A stretch of DNA of 64,000 nucleotides, taken from Cordylochernes scorpioides. Taxonomy: Eukaryota > Arthropoda > Arachnida > Pseudoscorpiones > Chernetidae. Location of the stretch: assembly GCA_030710605.1 (NCBI GenBank), contig CP092877.1, positions 41,834,406 through 41,898,405 of the forward strand, written 5' to 3'. The notes below the pieces were generated by a model. It was given only the letters and a program-made list of their open reading frames with translations, was not told where the DNA came from and did no database searches. Made by a program: the position numbers and the translations under genes. Each line of letters begins with the position of its first letter. Positions within the stretch are counted from its first letter, which is position 1. Positions 21,956 to 32,401 of the stretch are shown piece after piece.

Positions 21956-21995
21956 CCTCGATAAAGGTTGGCGTTCAGCCAGCCGAAATATTGGC
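21956..21995 (+). ncRNA. Hammerhead-ribozyme-like motif (degenerate)
   Basis: The sequence CTCGATAAAGG, then a perfect 7-bp hairpin (GGTTGGC, loop GTTCA, GCCAGCC), then GAAATATTGGC resembles the hammerhead core order CUGAUGA / stem II / GAAA. The first core block carries an extra C and a G-to-A change, so self-cleavage is doubtful. Such motifs are known in Penelope-like elements. It is followed by AT-rich DNA at 22000-22080. Confidence 0.45.
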
Positions 21996-22112
21996 AAAAT
22001 ACATATTTTATTAAATCCAATATATGCCTTTTATTATTTAATAAAAGTTATATATATATAAAAGGATATATACAATAATATTGATAGCTAATGCATTATG
22101 AGGGAAATTTAT

Positions 22113-22560
22113 TTATTACCAGTTGCGCAAACAAGACACGCTATATCCGATCTGGATAATTGCGCGTGAAACTATTTCCAATAGTTCATATTGTAGTAGA
22201 GTAGGTAACAGAATTATCAAAAATGAAATACACAATTAATAAAAAGAGCATTAAATAAAAATATACATTAAATAAATGAGCAACAACATAAACAGATAGA
22301 CGAAACCACAAGGTAGCTATTTACAATATGTTGAGCAATGATGGAAGTTGATTTGATGAAGTTATCTGTAATAATTGGTATCGTGGAGAGAGAAAGTTGA
22401 TCAAGTTGAGCTATTTACAATGAGTTATATTCTAAAGTAACTTATTAATTATTTACATTGATGTAAATCAAGTCGCATAGTAGTGTAATTCTTCAAGCTG
22501 CATGAAGCTGTCTATTTATAATAAAAAGTCTGCAGAACTTATTAAATTTCGTATATATTT
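22113..22560 (-). repeat. Dispersed retroposon, copy 1
   Basis: About 450 bp matching 52063-52527 in the same orientation at high identity (for example GGATAATTGCGCGTGAAACTA and ATCGTGGAGAGAGAAAGTTG in both). It starts with TTTATTTATTTATTACCAG, which on the minus strand is an (AAAT)n tail, so the element is a minus-strand retroposon 3' end. There is no ORF and no recognised tRNA-derived head. Confidence 0.75.
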
Positions 22561-22714
22561 CCTTTAATTTAGAGTTAATCTCGAGATATAGCTCGGAGCC
22601 TGAGATCTGGTTAGTTCCTCTGTTCTCATCTCCATATGATTACCTTTGATAGGCGCTTTAATTTAGCTCGGCAACTATAATAATTATCGTGTTTTTTTTA
22701 ATAAACTAAACTGT

Positions 22715-22778
22715 GTTCTTCCAGGGTGACCAAAAAATTATAACCGAAAAAAAAAATCTTTGACTGGTCACCCTCTGT
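22715..22778. repeat. Short MITE-like repeat, copy 1
   Basis: TGTTCTTCCAGGGTGACCAA...AATCTTTGACTGGTCACCCTCTG has ends that are inverted repeats (CAGGGTGACCA against CAGAGGGTGACCA). A second copy is at 50898-50983, where the middle is expanded by a TA microsatellite. The shared sequence begins a few bases outside the inverted repeat (TGTGTTCT), so the true boundary is uncertain. About 65 bp, non-coding. Confidence 0.6.
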
Positions 22779-22950
22779 GATAGGTCAATAATAATGATGA
22801 TGATGATAATAATAATATACCTAGGTGAAATATATATATATATAATTTATATATATACTAGCGGATGTGTACCCGGCTTCGCCCGGGTTTTATCCTAGTG
22901 AAAGTTTGCCTAACGAATATTATATATTATGAAGTATAATAAACAATGTT
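22779..22950. repeat. Microsatellite (TGA/TAA)n and (TA)n with GC hairpin
   Basis: Simple repeats at 22794-22816 and 22835-22859, then ACTAGCGGATG and ACCCGGCTTCGCCCGGGT (22872-22889), a 6-bp GC hairpin in otherwise AT-only DNA. It borders the BEL element, whose target duplication ATGTT lies at 22946-22950. Confidence 0.6.
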
Positions 22951-23380
22951 TGTTGGAAAAGAAGCCGTCCGAAGCAGCCAATGGGAGGCCGGCTGAAGCG
23001 GCTACGGGGATGCAGCGGCAAAATGAGAAAACAATAACAGAAGAACTTGTAAACAACTTTCGAACACTAGAATTTGCCCTGATCTCCGATTCTTTTAGTC
23101 TAAACATTTAAATATATAATTAATTAAATAATACTTTACTTATTTTCTTAAATTCTAATAAATATAATTTATATATTATATATTTTATATTATATATTTT
23201 ATTATATATATATATTATATATTATATATTTTATAATAAAATATATATTTTAAAAGTGTTATAAACAGCGACGCCTTAACTTTGAACCTTCAACCCCGCC
23301 GACCAAGAATAGAGGTGAGTGACTACCTCTATAGAACTTAGATCGTCGTCACAACACAGAGTGGCGGTGAAATCGCAATA
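22951..23380 (+). repeat. 5' LTR of the BEL/Pao element
   Basis: Starts TGTTGGAAAAGAAG and ends AATCGCAATA. It matches the 3' LTR almost base for base except for an insertion-like expansion of AT dinucleotides (about 23165-23235) replacing 15 bp of the partner. The rest differs at only a few positions (for example GGCTGAAG against GGCGGAAG). Because the expansion is a microsatellite, LTR divergence overstates age unless that stretch is excluded. Confidence 0.93.
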
Positions 23381-23384
23381 TTTC

Positions 23385-23402
23385 TGGCATCCCAGCCGGG
23401 AC
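23385..23402 (+). promoter_or_regulatory. BEL/Pao primer binding site candidate
   Basis: TGGCATCCCAGCCGGGAC begins with TGG, four bases after the 5' LTR, as expected for complement to a tRNA 3' CCA end. The CCGGGA part fits a T-arm. I cannot name the tRNA with confidence (a tRNA-Gly relation is possible but imperfect). Confidence 0.6.
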
Positions 23403-23496
23403 TGTTGAAGGTAAATTCTAGAAAAAAAAAAGAAGCATTTTGAGCTGACCATTTTATAACTCGCTAGCTAACCCTACTTGCCGCTTTGTTTACATG

Positions 23497-23723
23497 ATGG
23501 CGGAAGAATTAATTCTACGTTTAAAAAGAAGCGTGCTGTTAAAAGATCATATTTAACGAGAACATGCAATAAGATTGAAAGTGGACTTGACACGCTAATG
23601 AGAATTGAACTTGAAGAATTATTAGAACAATTGAATGAGAATCATTTAACGAACTTAAATTAGTGGATCACGAAATAGAAACGCTTCTTGAAACTGACGA
23701 TTTAGAGAAGGAATTACAGGGCG
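23497..23723 (+). pseudogene. BEL/Pao gag, N-terminal piece
   Basis: Starts at ATG 23497 (MAEELILRLKRSVLLKD) and soon stops. A neighbouring frame (23478-23663) carries the rest (AVKRSYLTRTCNKIESGL, LEELLEQLNENHLTNL). After another shift near 23645 the sequence ELKLVDHEIETLLETDD runs into the insertion. BEL gag N-termini have this charged, helical character. The target of LARD-1 lies in the codons for LQG, and translation of gag resumes with VEEYREKY at 34289. Confidence 0.75.
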
Positions 23724-25611
23724 TGTTGCGTTCCCGGTTTGGATAGATGAAAAGGGAGGATACACAATGTGACTTATTAAAGTTTCCTTACTTAAATATA
23801 TATATATATATAGCAATTTAGGCCAACAACCCCATGTATATAACCCGCAACAAGACCTTAATGTTGTATAATAGAAGCACAGCTGTCAATGATGCACTAT
23901 CGACATATGTCTTTACATCATCACATGTAATGCAATTTGTGCAAACAGGATAAATAAAGAAAAAAAAAAAGGGGGAAAACTCTGTAATTGATTAAGAGTT
24001 TGAGTTAAAGCAGGGATCGAGCATATAATATTGTCAGAACAAAGGTTTAAAGATGGAAACAACCACGACACTAGTATACAATTTCATCAGACAACCCATG
24101 AAATCGTTATTAAATTGGGCAATCTATAAAATACTCCTTCTGGAGGTTTAGCAACCCACTGAAGACGCTGGGAGCTATTTCATAGAGGAAAATTATAGCA
24201 ACAGATCTCTATAATTTCTACAGATCAACTGTAAATAGATTCATATTAAGGCATTTTTATAGCCCAAATAACACAAACAATAGTCAAACATACAAATCTG
24301 TTTGCATCATGCCGTACCCTCCTAACAGCGTAACAATAGCCCGAGGAATCAGAAAATATGGTATAATGGTAAATATGATGGAATAACGCACTGAAACACA
24401 TAAAAGTACAAACATTACTAAAACCTGACAGATAGATACCCTCAAAGTAGCCCTAATAAAGTCGTAATTTGCAACTGTCGCTGTGTCAATATATCACAGC
24501 AAAGATATAGTACACAACTCTATTCCAACAGAGTCGGTAGTTCTATATTTATTACAATTTGTGAAATTAAGGTGTGGGGGGTAGTACCATAAAGCAAAAG
24601 GAATGAAATATGTATGAGAGGAAACAAGAAAATTTCTCTAGATATTTATTTAAATAAATTAAAATTTGGGAACATGTCTATACTGACGAGATATGCTATT
24701 TACATAGTAAAATTTAGATAGAGGTGACCTGAAGTTACTTTATAGCCCTTTAGGGCCCATGCGAAATCTAGGTTGGTTACTACACAAAAAAAGGGGGGGG
24801 CGCTAAGTCATAATGACAAATGGCTTACCTTTTCTCGAAAGTGCCGGCAAAGGTCTGGTCTCCCGTCTGAAGGCTGTCCTCTCACTGAGCGACTCAGATT
24901 GAATCTGCCTTTTGGCAAAGAAACCCTCTTTTATTCTTGTCTCTCTCCGTTTTCATTCGCTGGCCGCGCCCAAAGTTTCTATTTGCTGGCATTTTCATTC
25001 GCCGAAAGAAGCACCAATCAAAATGGCCAACGGCTCCAGTATACAATTTCATAGACGCCCCAGGCCTCTCCCATCAAAATAGAACATATAGTATTACCAA
25101 AACAGAAAAAATCTAAAGAGAGAAACAGCTACGGCACTAGTGTAAAATTTCAGACCCCAGGCCCCCCCTCCACATGGATTGAAATACTATCCTCCCTTTT
25201 CTCGGGACGGTATATATATCGCCCCCCGTCTTGGCTAAAAATCGACCCAGGCCCCTTTTACCTGGACTGTAATGTGATGCTTCCTTTTTTCGGGAAGGAT
25301 ATTTATAAGGCTTAGTCTTTTAGAAATCTTCCTTCTCCATTTCTTCTTGTCACCTTTACCTAAATTTTTGGTGAGGGGAATATATGTACATATGAAACAA
25401 CAGTTTCCCGCTCGGATGTCTCTGGATGTCTTCTTCTCCACCAGGCATCAGCTTTCGGCATGGAAGTCTGGTGTCACCAAGTGTCTAAGTTTCTGGGCAA
25501 AAAAAAATGGTCTATAAGTCTATGTGGGAGGGAAGCCATGTATCCATTTTTTTTATGTTGATTATACATACGCCTTCTGTTGGGGTATGGTTACAAAAAC
25601 GTGCCCCAACA
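23724..25611 (-). repeat. Left (3') LTR of LARD-1
   Basis: 1888 bp, exceptionally long. It differs from 32402-34285 at a modest number of positions that can be seen, such as CACAATG/CACGATG, a (TA)n length change at 23801-23812 and G-run lengths near 24788. The sequence is TA-rich with a GC-richer central block (24770-25060). A minus-strand TATATATA lies at 25211-25219, in front of a GC-rich block. There is no ORF. Confidence 0.92.
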
Positions 25612-28600
25612 ATCCTCCCCCTGCCAGGTAATGGACAAATGCGTTTGTGCTACTCATTATTCATCTGCCTTTCATCGGTTACTATGAAAGCAGGCCCATG
25701 TCTAGCAAAATGCATTTTCCATTACTAGGTGAAGCCAGATGTACCGAAACCTATAGGGAAGATAAGGCTAATCAAAATGATGGTATGCTATTCTAGATGT
25801 TTATTATTCGGAACATTAGTGGGCATTGTGCATCCTGGCAATGGGGTTTTTATGTGTTATTATTCTATCAGCACACTGTTATCAACATAGGTTATGGGGG
25901 ACAGTCATATCATATGTATGGAAGTAAGCAAGGTCATCTGTCTCACCATTCATGGGTATATATACCACCCTTCCACTTTCTTCTTTGGCCTTGAGGAGTA
26001 GGCCATCCTTGTGGTAAGTCCTCTCACCTCATCCTTGCCTCTTGGTGTGCTGGTTTCATTGCTACCTTCTTTCTGTTAACAATACAGTTAGAACATTTCC
26101 CTATTACATATTATATATAAAAATTGGGCTCCAAGAAGTCGTTTAGAAATAACTGACTAGTCCAACTCCTAAAACATGCCAGCATCTTTATTTAAGTACC
26201 AATCAAGACATTCGTGTGGTATAGTTATACATATACAATCAAAGGAAAGGATAATTATAGTTAGCTGAAAGAAATATCTTGGTATATAATAATTAGCCTA
26301 TGACATGATGACTTTTGCTAAATTAAAAAAAATACAGAAACAAATTGTGAAAGTAATTATTAAATAAGGCACGAAATATGTAATGATAAAATGAATCCTT
26401 CCATGTTATATGATGGGTATAATATATATATTGAAGAAAACACGTATCATGCAGATAGTGATTAAATATGATAAAAATCATCCCATGATAGATGATAAAG
26501 AAAACCACTACAAAATTATATATGATGACAAAATATATATACATATACAAGTAAGGCGGATAAAAGACAATAAGGATAAAATAGATCATGCCTTGAGGGA
26601 AGAATAAGCCACGACAACATGTTAAAAAAAAAATGCAACATGGCAGGTAAATATTACTAATATCATGAATATCAAAGGAAATAAATTTGTTGAAATGAAT
26701 AGTATATGATTATAATATAAATGATATAAAATAATAACCTATTCAATAAGAAAATGAAAACACATTATATATATTTGTGCGCTGAAGGATCAAGGTTTAG
26801 TATCTCAGTTAAGTTTTCAATCTTATTCAGTCTGGAATCACGAGTTGGTCACTGGGTAATATTCGTCTATCCCGATCCTACTGGAGGGTGTGTTTTCTCT
26901 TATGTGTTAGATTCCTCTGTTACAATACTCTCTCAACCCAGGTGGGTACGTCATTTAGAATCTTGGTCAAATGGAACATAGCCCAGACCTCTATTAAACT
27001 ACACAGTCCATTAAAATCTAGGGTGACAATCGTATGAAGAGAATTTTTTTTTTTTTTTGTTTTGGCAGAGCGACTAATCAATTTCTACTAATTTGTCTGT
27101 GGCTCTGTTTACCTTGCCTCTGGGGTGTGTACAGTTCAGCTACCTCCCCTTCCAAGAAATTCACATTACTTTCATCTACTAATATACCCTCTATTCATTG
27201 ACCTGAATCCTATAAATCTACATCTTATAAGTTTTAATTTTATCAATCTGAAATTTTGGTTCCTTTTACAAATTCCTTCAGAATTCTACTCCCTGTATAA
27301 CTGCTCTTAATTCTACTGTCCTCAATACAACACTTCTAAAACTTTGACTCACTGGCTTGTTCTGGCGTCTCGTTCGCGGTCATTATAGTTAACTAATACT
27401 TTAAAATCTTATCCTAACATGGAACGAGTCTAAACTCGTTGAAGGTCCTAATAATTACTTATTCTGCCTCTCGAATCGGTCTTATGCTCGAATTCATTCC
27501 AACAAAACGTATGGCAGGGCGAATCTTTATTAGAAGAAACTTCCGCTAGCTATGGGGGATCAAACTGGTACCAAAAAAAAATTCAATAGACGGAAACACT
27601 TCGTCTAGAATAACTGGGCAATCTCTGCCTACTTGCCAATCTTACAGGACCTCCCGTCTGGAACACCCTCGCTCCAGCCACGCTAAAAGCGTCGAAAACT
27701 ACGGTGTCAGATCGGTTACCCAAGGTCGCGCCGTTATACCCCAGGCTATACGGCATGGCTAAAACAAATCCCCCATCCTGCATAAAATTCAATCTATACC
27801 TCTTCGTTTCCTCTTGCGAGGAGGAGTTGAGTGGGAAATTCGGCTTGATCCTTGCCTTCCACTATCTCCAAGTCTGAGGGTCGGGATAGGGATCATTTAT
27901 CCACAATCCTTAGAATTCAAGCTAAACTAAGATAAAAGAAAATCAAAGGAAAATTATACCCCCTAACGAGGGACCTAACAAAAAGGGAGCGAATATTTTC
28001 TAACTAGATAGAGTTGTAGTTGTCCTGTTTGAGGCTTCTCGGTCCTAACAAAATTCGAAATAAAAAAAAAATCGATCCTATTAAAGTCCTTTAACCCTAT
28101 TCTAATGTATTTTGGGCTCACAATATAATAGTTTTTAACCTTCTTACACATTCATTACACCAATTCATTCATACACCCTCCCCCCTATCATTCACGGTGT
28201 GCATACAAACTAAAGTTAAAAGCTGCTACAAAGGCCAAAATACTCATTTATCAATATCAATAGATCCTAACAAATAATAACATCTTTCAGGACACAATGT
28301 GAAATCAAATAAAATAATAAACTTAAAACAAATTGGGAACTAAAGCCCTATATTACTCAAAAGAAAATGCCTCTGTACAAGCTCTATATATATATTAATT
28401 CATTATACTCACTAAATGATTGTTAACAATAATTGTTGACAAGTCTAAATAACCTGGAAGCTAACCTACCAAGAAAAAAAAAAGAATCAGTGTAACTTCA
28501 AAAACTGCCCTTGCCTTGACACTAAGCGACTTTTCACAGCAATTCTATAAAGACATACACAAATTATAATGGCGGATAAAGGACCATTAAACGTGACACC

Positions 28601-31030
28601 TCATAAAAGCGGATTGAGTCATTCCCTAGCCACCGTGGGTGAAGTCACTTTCTTCTTACTTCCTCGTGCGTCTGCCCCCTTTGCAGTAGTCCGACCTCAG
28701 CACTCTATTGAAAGATGGATTTATAGGGTTTACGATTCACTACCCAACACTAACATTCTCAAGTGCTTTCCGAGGATCGACTACGGTCTGGGCCTACTTA
28801 ACTTCTACCCCTGGCTTAGGGTCCCTATACTTCACAACTTCACTCTGAGAGATTGACCTTTCATGTCCTCATTAGAAACCTATTTCAAAGCTACTACCTG
28901 AAGGCCAGGGATTATAGGGTTTCTGAATTACCCAACACAAGCCATAGGATGCCTATTAGGCTTGTTGTTTTAGACATAGCCCCCCTCTAAGTTGTGATTT
29001 CCTACACCTTCCTTCACCTATTACTCCTGATAATAACTAAAATTTCAGATTTACACTAAATAGTTAATTCACATGGTATACATTATTCTCATTGGTCTTT
29101 GAAACTCGTGTTTTAACAAGAAATAGTTTGTATAGAAAAAAAAAGAATCCTAATGAAGTTCTACTTAAAAAAAAAAGGTTTTAAAAGAAAAAAAAAAAGG
29201 TTGAAATCTCCAAACTTCTCATTCTATCTAGCTGATTCTCCGTACACACTCCAAAATCCTAGTTAGTGGCGACAGTCTAAGCAGAATTTACACTGTGTGG
29301 GCCTTTTCACCCTTGTAGACCTGCGTAAAGTTAAACTGTTCACACTAACTCTGTCAACTTCCCCTCGTCTCATTACTTCTGAGTTCGCTCTGGTTGTCAC
29401 TTAGCGGCTGTTATTAGAAGTTTCCTTCTCGTATTTATACAGTATGAGGCATAGTAGTTAAAAGGCTGCATTTCCATGAGTTAAATTCTCTCACAACATG
29501 CTGAAACGAAATCAAATGTGGTTATAAGATCACTGTCTATGTGGTAACAGGTGCACATTGGATTGGGAAAAGACAAAGTTATTTCGCCCTTTATGATACC
29601 AATTGTAACTGGGTTTTCTGTTGAGTTATGATGATATACTGAGAATTTGGTAGGGAAATTATTTTGTAGACTTTGTTGCATATCAGGGGTCTTGTTTGTT
29701 CCTGGGTTAGAAATTTTATATTATTCCTTACTGTCAGTCTGATAATTACATTCCTGGCTCATGAGATAGGTGTGCTACTTGTATAATTCACTGTGGTAAT
29801 ATATGTGGACATTTAAGAATTTATAGAGGTATATTTAATATGGAGTCGTCACCTCAGCTCGATCCATCCACATTTTGTTCTGGAATTAGCGCCATATTCT
29901 AGATGGACTTCACTGCCTCATCTATAGTCCAGGCGTATCACCTTAAATGTCAATTTTAGGAAACGTCATCTCGTCCTAGACCTTTCTTCTCTGCATGCTG
30001 GCACATCTTCAATGACATTTCCAATGCGGGGGGCACACCCTTTTGGCGGTCTATCGGTATCCAGTGATCATACTTGGCAGAAAACGTCGTCAAAGGGGGC
30101 CTCCCTCCTTGCGTGTCTAGCCATCTAATCCAATCACGATACCGCCTCACGCCTATAGGTTCCGAATTATATTCAATGTAATATCTTTGCTCGGGTGTCC
30201 CGACTTTATCAATCTTTATTCACAGCCTTTAGGTGATTTTACTCCGCACTGGAGGCTCGCATTCCGCTAACTTCCTCATTATATACAAGTGTTAAATCGA
30301 GCCTCGATAAACTCTCCTGTCTCCTATACCCCCATTATTAGATAGATCCTGTCTCTAACACAGGTGGCTTTTGCTGCCTTGTCATTAGCTTAAAGCTGTC
30401 CAAGCACACCTCGGGATATCTCAGCTGTCTTGTAGACAAAAGCTCCAGTCATCTCCTTTCCTTTGAATATTTTAAAAGATTATCCCAGGTAGTTGTCATA
30501 AGTTAATAAATAGTTCCACAGTGATTAAAAGGTACTCGCGCAAATTGGTCACCAGATCCACTCCTTGAGATTCTGCCATTGGAATGTTAAAACCAGATTT
30601 CTATCCATTATATTGATTTCAAATGAAAAAGGTTTTACGAAGAGAAAAAAAAAGAAAAGGTGCGTCTTTCTATGGTGATCAAACTTCTCTCTTCACGGGT
30701 ACGCTAACTGGATCTTCAATTCTATTTTCACCTTAAGGCTCATATATTTGCCACTCTCCCAATCCACTATGCGTTAAAAAAAATAAAATCGATTAACTAT
30801 CATTCAGCATGTTAGCCCTAATCTGGATGCACAGGCTAGTATGATTTGACAGAGAGCGCTGTTAAAATATAGTTAAGAAATTGTAGCCAGCAATAATTAT
30901 CAGAACTCACTTCTGTTGTGAAGGAGATTATATCAGGGCTATGATGGAAAAAAAAATTCTAAGTCATTTCAGTAGACTATTGTAACGCACTGATTACCGT
31001 TCTAAATTTGAACCATGGCAATCCAACCCC
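25612..31030. other. LARD-1 interior, non-coding
   Basis: No convincing protein. Part of it (about 27340-28990) is related to 38640-40340: both carry GGCTTGTTCTGGC, CTTCGTTTCCTCTTGCGAGG-type wording, TGAGGCTTCTCGGTCCTAACAAA and AATGCCTC. A minus-strand open stretch at 30150-29956 (RRYRDWIRWLDTQGGRPP...) has a balanced protein-like composition and runs in the element's sense direction, but I do not recognise it. The short plus-strand ORF at 28569-28856 lies in the repeat and looks incidental. Homopolymer and AT runs are frequent. Confidence 0.6.
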
Positions 31031-31039
31031 ATTTCTCAT

Positions 31040-32100
31040 ACTGTATGAAATAATTTAAGAAAATAAAATAAAATAGGATAAAAATTGTAATCAATGGTGC
31101 TCGCAATAGAATACAAAATGATTGAGACACAGAACATTATAAATAATGTCCAGCAAGCAGGATACCCAACCACCTTTATATTAAAACATCTCCACAAAAG
31201 TATAGTAATCAATACCCCAATAAACAAAAACCACAAATATCTATAGGGCGATTTGTTACATTCCATACTCACAAACATCTATAACCATTGCCAACTACTT
31301 AAGAAACTTCGGCATCCAAACATATTACTGTAATTCCCTAACATAGGCTCCACCATAAAAGTCCACTATCTAAAAATAATCCTACTATCATAAAACCCAC
31401 TAACCAAAACAGAGAATAAAAGGCAATATATATTCCGTAGAGTGTAACAGCTGCCAAGCCAAATACGCAGGGGAGACAGGAAGGAGAGTCAGCAATAGAA
31501 TATATGAACATAGACGCAACGTTATTAATCAAGACAATAGGTCTCTAATTTTCCAATACTGCAAAGGAACAGGTCACACTTTCGCATTAGGAGAACCTAG
31601 AATACATTACAATAACATAAACAGCAAATATCAAAGGCTTATAATTGATTCTCTATTATTCAGAAAACACAATAGCATTAATAGAAAATATATTTTGCCC
31701 GAAACATATAACACAATATATCCTAGTACCAGCTAATAATATCAACAATAATATAAGTAACTTATATGTAATAGCCAATAACTATTATAAAACTACTTAA
31801 ATAATAGTATTTCTAACCTATAAGATAATTCATAGAATATAGCAAACAATAGTAGAATATGTATAAATACCTTAACCAAAAAAAAAAAAGTGTCTTAAGA
31901 AAACAAATAATATGCAAAACTTCCTAATGTATATATATATAGATATATATATATATATATGTACATAGAATCATAAAAGTTTTAGCATCAGGCGACGTTA
32001 TATTTTCTTGATATATTGTATATGTTTCTCCTGTAGAAGGGCGGACAAGCTCGAAAGCTTGAGAAGACCAGAATAAAAGATACTCATCCCCATAAACGTT
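31040..32100 (+). mobile_element. Penelope-like element fragment inside LARD-1
   Basis: A plus-strand stretch open from 31440 to the stop at 31734-31736 (99 codons, no ATG) contains CQAKYAGETGRRVSNRIYEH. That is the Y-x-G-x-T-G-R and R-x-x-EH pattern of the GIY-YIG endonuclease found at the C-terminus of Penelope-like elements. Upstream (31095-31330) decayed wording such as QQAGYPTTFILKHLHKS continues the same protein with stops. The reverse transcriptase is missing. Downstream, a hammerhead-like motif at 32031-32060 fits the known structure of these elements. It is in the opposite orientation to LARD-1. Confidence 0.78.
32031..32060 (+). ncRNA. Hammerhead-like motif of the Penelope-like fragment
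   Basis: CTGTAGAA, then GGGC-GGACAA-GCTC (4-bp stem II with one wobble pair), then GAAAGCTTG. The hammerhead core CUGAUGA is changed at two positions to CUGUAGA, so activity is unlikely. Similar blocks lie in minus orientation at 53113-53145, 58754-58785 and 62663-62693. Position downstream of the GIY-YIG coding end matches its placement in Penelope-like elements. Confidence 0.5.
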
Positions 32101-32377
32101 TTACTTTGATTTCAGAAATCAATGATAATATTAAGGTTTTGCCACAAACAATGTGAATCGTAAAAGACAGCGGCGAGAGATGCGGTATACACCGCCTCAA
32201 CATAACTTTCATTGCCTGATAAAATGCCAGTGAAACGGAAAGCATAAATTAAAATTCACGATTTATAATAGACTGTTAATCTCAGGATGCGTGGACTACT
32301 TCACCAATACTTAAAAATAGTATGGCTTTTCATTAGGTATATATTTCTAAAGTATAGGGGATGAAACATATACTAAA

Positions 32378-32400
32378 TTCGAGCCCCGCGGCGGGCGACA
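32378..32400 (-). promoter_or_regulatory. LARD-1 primer binding site candidate
   Basis: On the minus strand, directly after the 5' LTR and one base, the sequence begins TGTCGCCCGCCGCGG and runs on to GGGCTCGAA. The far end is the complement of a tRNA T-loop (TTCGAGCCC). The near end would be TGG for a perfect CCA complement but is TGT. The size and the T-loop complement support a tRNA primer site; the tRNA is not identified. Confidence 0.5.
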
Positions 32401-32401
32401 T

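Noticed and set aside
23150-23250. AT dinucleotide block as an origin of replication or an array
   Set aside because: It is a microsatellite expansion inside one LTR; the partner LTR lacks it.
26323-26607. Overlapping Tyr/Ile-rich ORFs on both strands in the LARD-1 interior
   Set aside because: Composition is that expected of AT-rich sequence, with no motif; overlapping frames on both strands argue against a gene.
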